64,000 nucleotides of DNA, taken from the NCBI RefSeq assembly GCF_964058945.1, contig NZ_OZ060369.1, positions 124,001 to 188,000 of the forward strand, in the 5' to 3' direction. Both the position numbers and the translations under genes were made by a program. Under the pieces are notes generated by a model. It did not search any database. It saw only the letters and a list, made by a program, of their open reading frames with translations, and had not been told where the DNA came from. This document shows positions 60,724-64,000 of this stretch, in pieces. This DNA comes from Buchnera aphidicola (Takecallis arundicolens) (lineage in GTDB: Bacteria; Pseudomonadota; Gammaproteobacteria; Enterobacterales; Enterobacteriaceae). Each line of letters starts with the position of its first letter. The stretch's first letter is position 1.

Positions 60724-63700
60724 ATGAAACCAAAATTTATTCATTTGAATACTCGTAGTGATTATTCAATTACTAGTGGTTTAAATAAACCACAAGAATT
60801 GATTAAACGGGCTTGTTTTTTAAAGATGCCAGCTTTAGGTATGGTAGATTATGGTAATTTTTATGGTGTAATTAAATTTTATCAATGCGCACTGAAATAT
60901 GGCATTAAACCAATTATTGGTGTTAAATTTAATATTAAGTTTAATTTTATTAGTCAACAAGATTCGGTAATTAATATTTTAGCTGTAGATAATATAGGAT
61001 ATAAAAATCTAATTACCTTAATATCTAAAGCACAAGCTCAAAAAAAAAAAGATATTTGTCTTAGTAATAATAAAATTATTATACATCAAAATTGGTTGGT
61101 CAAGTATAAAAAAGGGTTAATTATTCTTTCTGGAGGGTATTATGGTGATTTTGGTAAATTTATTATTAAAAAAGATTTTTATACTGTAAATTTATTTTTA
61201 GATTTTTATGATACTTATTTTAATAATTTTTATTATTTAGAAGTACAACGCAATAATCGTCTTTATGAAGAAAAATATATACAATATGCAATAAAAATTT
61301 CAAAAAAAAGAAATATTCCTGTTGTTGCTACAAATGATGTTTGTTTTATTCACAAAGATGATTTTTATACTCATAATATTAGATTAGCAATTGATAAAAA
61401 AGTTACGATAAATGTTCAAAAAAATGATTTTTTTTATAGTAATCATCAATATTTTAAGAATGAAGATGAAATGTGTATTTTATTTCGTGATATTCCTGAA
61501 GCGTTGGAAAATAGTGTAGAAATTGCTAAACGTTGTAATGTTATTATTTCAACTGGAAAATATTTTTTACCGAATTTTTCAACTGGTGTAGTGAATGAAC
61601 AAGATTTTTTAATTTCAAAAAGTGTATCAGGATTAAAAAAACGATTATGTGTTTTATATCCAGATCGAAAATATAGATCTATTATGTTTATAAAATATAA
61701 AAAACGATTGTTTATGGAATTAAAAATTATTAATACTATGAATTTTCCAGGATATTTTTTAATTGTTATGGAGTTTGTACAATGGGCTAAAGATAATAAT
61801 ATACCAGTTGGTCCTGGTAGAGGTTCTGGAGCAGGTTCTTTAGTTGCTTATGCTTTACAAATTACAGAAATTGATCCTTTAAAATTTGGTTTAATTTTTG
61901 AACGATTCTTAAATCCTGATAGAAAATCTATGCCTGATTTTGATATTGATTTTTGTATGGAAAAACGAGATTTAGTTATTGATCATGTTTCTGAAGTGTA
62001 TGGAGCAGATCATGTATCGCAAATTATAACTTTTGGTACAATGTCTGCTAGAGCAGTAATTCGAGATGTAGGACGTGCTTTAGGTTATCCATATGGTTTT
62101 GTTAATAAAATATCTCAATTAATACCATTAGATGTTGGTATAACTTTACATAAGGCTTTATCTAAAAAATTTCATTTAATAAAATTATATAAAAAAAATA
62201 TTGAAGTTAAGCGTTTAGTAGATATAGCAAAACAATTAGAAGGTGTAATTAGGAATACTGGAAAACATGCTGGTGGTGTTGTGATTGCACCAAAAAAATT
62301 AATTAATTTTATGCCATTACAATCTGATGATAATGTTTTTATTACACAATTAGATAAAAATGATATTAATTATGTTGGACTTTTAAAATTTGATTTTTTA
62401 GGTTTAAAGACGTTAACTGTTATGTATTCAGCTATAAAACTTATTAATATTTTTTTAAAAAATAGTAATATTAGTAATATAACTCTTGATTCAATTCCTT
62501 TGAATGATGAAAAAAGTTTTAAATTATTACAGACTGGAAATACTATTGCAGTATTTCAATTAGAATCATATGGTATGCGGGATTTAATAATAAAATTAAA
62601 ACCTGATTGTTTTGAAGATATTATTTCGTTAATTGCATTATTTAGGCCTGGTCCTTTACAATCTGGAATGGTAGATAATTTTATTAATCGTAAACATGGT
62701 AAAGAACCTATTTTTTATCCTGATGTAAAATGGCAACATGCTTTGTTAAAACCAATTTTAAAATCAACGTACGGAATAATATTATATCAAGAACAGGTTA
62801 TACAAATTGCACAAGTATTATCAGGTTATACGTTATCTAAGGCTGATATTTTACAACGTGCCATGTCAAAAAAAAGAACTCAAGAAATGGCAGCGCAACG
62901 TTTAGATTTTCAAAAAAATGCTAAAAAAAATGATATATCTGATGAACTTTCAAATAAAATATTTGATTTGTTAGAAAAATTTTCAGGTTATGGTTTTAAT
63001 AAATCGCATTCTACAGCTTATGCTTTAATTTCGTATCAAACTTTGTGGATGAAAGCAAATTATCCTGCAGAATTTATGGCAGCAGTTATGAGTTCTGATC
63101 TTGATAATGTAAAAAAAATTAATATATATATTCAAGAATGTTTGCGTATGAAAATAAACATTATTCCTCCAAATATTAACACTAGTAAATATTTTTTTCA
63201 AGTGGATAGAAATCGTCATATTATATATGCATTAGGTGCTATTAAAGGTGTTGGTAGATCTGTTGTACAGGCAATAATTGAAGCTAGAAAACGTGTTGGT
63301 AAATTTAATAGTTTTTTTGAATTTTGTACAAATATAAATTCAAAATTTATTAACAAAAGAGTGTTAGAAAAATTGATTTTATCTGGTTGTTTTGATTATT
63401 TACATATTAAACGATGTCAATTAATACAGTTAGTTAAAAAAGTAATTAAATTTTCTAGTCAATATGAAAATTTTAAGAGTATTCATCAATTAAATTTATT
63501 ACATTGTATTGAACAAGATTATACGTTATTAGAACGTTCGTTGCGAAAAAAAAAAAAATGTTTATGGTCTAATAAAGAAACATTAGATTTTGAAAAAGAT
63601 GTATTAGGTTTTTATTTAACAGGACACCCTATTACTGAATATATAAATGAATTAAAGTATTATATTCGTGGATTTGAGATAAAAAATAGTTTAAATAGTA

Positions 63701-64000
63701 ATTTTAGTTTAATTAAAGTATTTGGTATAGTATCATCTATACGTTTGAAATTAACAAAAACAAATAAAAATATTATGTTTTTAGAAATAAATAATTCATA
63801 TCATGATATTGAAGTTATAGTGTTTGAAAATTTAATTAAATTATATATACAAAAAATAAATAAAGGTAATATAGTAATTGTTTTTGGAAAATTAATTTTG
63901 AATAATTCAATCAGAAAAATTAGATTGATTGCTAATTCTATTATTAGTATTGATGAAGCACGAAATAATTATGTTAAAAAAATTATATTATTTATTCATC
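60724..64000 (+). CDS. dnaE: DNA polymerase III alpha subunit (3' end outside window)
   Basis: Replicative polymerase. The frame opens at ATG 60724 (MKPKFIHLNTRSDYSITSG) and stays open to the window edge, giving 1092 complete codons; E. coli DnaE has 1160 residues. PHP-domain sequence comes first. The catalytic Asp residues are in MPDFDIDFCMEKRD and LLKFDFLGLKTL, with PVGPGRGSGAGSL preceding. The helix-hairpin-helix and tau-binding parts lie at the 3' side. In-frame A11 (61040-61050) and A13 (63546-63558) runs are slippage candidates. I confirmed the same frame at 61801, 63001, 63541 and 63952. Confidence 0.97.
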   Translation, partial: MKPKFIHLNTRSDYSITSGLNKPQELIKRACFLKMPALGMVDYGNFYGVIKFYQCALKYGIKPIIGVKFNIKFNFISQQDSVINILAVDNIGYKNLITLISKAQAQKKKDICLSNNKIIIHQNWLVKYKKGLIILSGGYYGDFGKFIIKKDFYTVNLFLDFYDTYFNNFYYLEVQRNNRLYEEKYIQYAIKISKKRNIPVVATNDVCFIHKDDFYTHNIRLAIDKKVTINVQKNDFFYSNHQYFKNEDEMCILFRDIPEALENSVEIAKRCNVIISTGKYFLPNFSTGVVNEQDFLISKSVSGLKKRLCVLYPDRKYRSIMFIKYKKRLFMELKIINTMNFPGYFLIVMEFVQWAKDNNIPVGPGRGSGAGSLVAYALQITEIDPLKFGLIFERFLNPDRKSMPDFDIDFCMEKRDLVIDHVSEVYGADHVSQIITFGTMSARAVIRDVGRALGYPYGFVNKISQLIPLDVGITLHKALSKKFHLIKLYKKNIEVKRLVDIAKQLEGVIRNTGKHAGGVVIAPKKLINFMPLQSDDNVFITQLDKNDINYVGLLKFDFLGLKTLTVMYSAIKLINIFLKNSNISNITLDSIPLNDEKSFKLLQTGNTIAVFQLESYGMRDLIIKLKPDCFEDIISLIALFRPGPLQSGMVDNFINRKHGKEPIFYPDVKWQHALLKPILKSTYGIILYQEQVIQIAQVLSGYTLSKADILQRAMSKKRTQEMAAQRLDFQKNAKKNDISDELSNKIFDLLEKFSGYGFNKSHSTAYALISYQTLWMKANYPAEFMAAVMSSDLDNVKKINIYIQECLRMKINIIPPNINTSKYFFQVDRNRHIIYALGAIKGVGRSVVQAIIEARKRVGKFNSFFEFCTNINSKFINKRVLEKLILSGCFDYLHIKRCQLIQLVKKVIKFSSQYENFKSIHQLNLLHCIEQDYTLLERSLRKKKKCLWSNKETLDFEKDVLGFYLTGHPITEYINELKYYIRGFEIKNSLNSNFSLIKVFGIVSSIRLKLTKTNKNIMFLEINNSYHDIEVIVFENLIKLYIQKINKGNIVIVFGKLILNNSIRKIRLIANSIISIDEARNNYVKKIILFIH

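Noticed and set aside
1-64000. CRISPR arrays, insertion sequences, prophage and horizontally acquired islands
   Set aside because: No regularly spaced repeats, transposase or phage motifs were seen, and all genes match vertical gammaproteobacterial housekeeping genes with uniform AT-rich composition.

Overview
The window is a stretch of the chromosome of a strongly reduced, very AT-rich gammaproteobacterial insect endosymbiont. Gene content and order fit Buchnera aphidicola (aphid primary symbiont): nuo–folC–prs–prfA–prmC–ackA–pta–nrdB–nrdA–gyrA–ahpC–ung–grpE–nadK–ssrA–grxD–rnt–ychF–thrCBA–truA–secA–guaC–aceEF–lpd–mtn–erpA–ftsZA–rsmH–ilvHI–dapD–map–rpsB–tsf–pyrH–frr–bamA–fabZ–dnaE. Proteins match their E. 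coli counterparts closely in conserved cores but are enriched in Lys, Ile, Asn, Phe and Tyr. The assignment to Buchnera rests on remembered gene order and similarity, not on a database search.

Layout. Positions 1-9361 hold the end of nuoG and nuoHIJKLMN (respiratory complex I). Positions 9564-17391 hold folC, prs, the prfA-prmC termination pair and the ackA-pta acetate pathway. Positions 17435-25979 hold the class Ia ribonucleotide reductase set (yfaE, nrdB, nrdA), gyrA, a DUF2076 protein, a 2-Cys peroxiredoxin and a frameshifted ung. Positions 26012-30321 hold a truncated grpE, nadK, tmRNA, grxD, rnt and ychF. Positions 30374-38889 hold the thrABC operon, truA and a frameshifted secA. Positions 38965-45558 hold guaC and the pyruvate dehydrogenase genes. 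Positions 45637-54344 form a leftward run of mtn, erpA, ftsZ, ftsA, rsmH, ilvH, ilvI, dapD and map. Positions 54626-64000 form a rightward run of rpsB, tsf, pyrH, frr, bamA, fabZ and the start of dnaE.

Function. The genes describe an obligate nutritional symbiont. Pyruvate oxidation (aceEF-lpd) feeds acetyl-CoA to ackA-pta ATP production and NADH to complex I. Complete thrABC, ilvIH and dapD point to supply of threonine, isoleucine/valine and lysine precursors. Information processing is kept while repair, cell-wall and envelope genes are eroded: rsmH abuts ftsA with no mur/fts genes between, and dxr and uppS are absent between frr and bamA.

The most notable signal is homopolymer biology. secA and ung are each broken by the same lesion, an A10 run where A11 would restore the frame, and many intact genes (dnaE, ackA, grpE, ychF, secA, gyrA, thrA) carry in-frame A11-A13 runs. 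This matches the known poly(A) slippage phenomenon in Buchnera and Blochmannia, in which RNA polymerase infidelity can rescue such genes. I saw no mobile elements, CRISPR arrays, prophage, tRNA or rRNA genes, and no evidence of a wholly new system.
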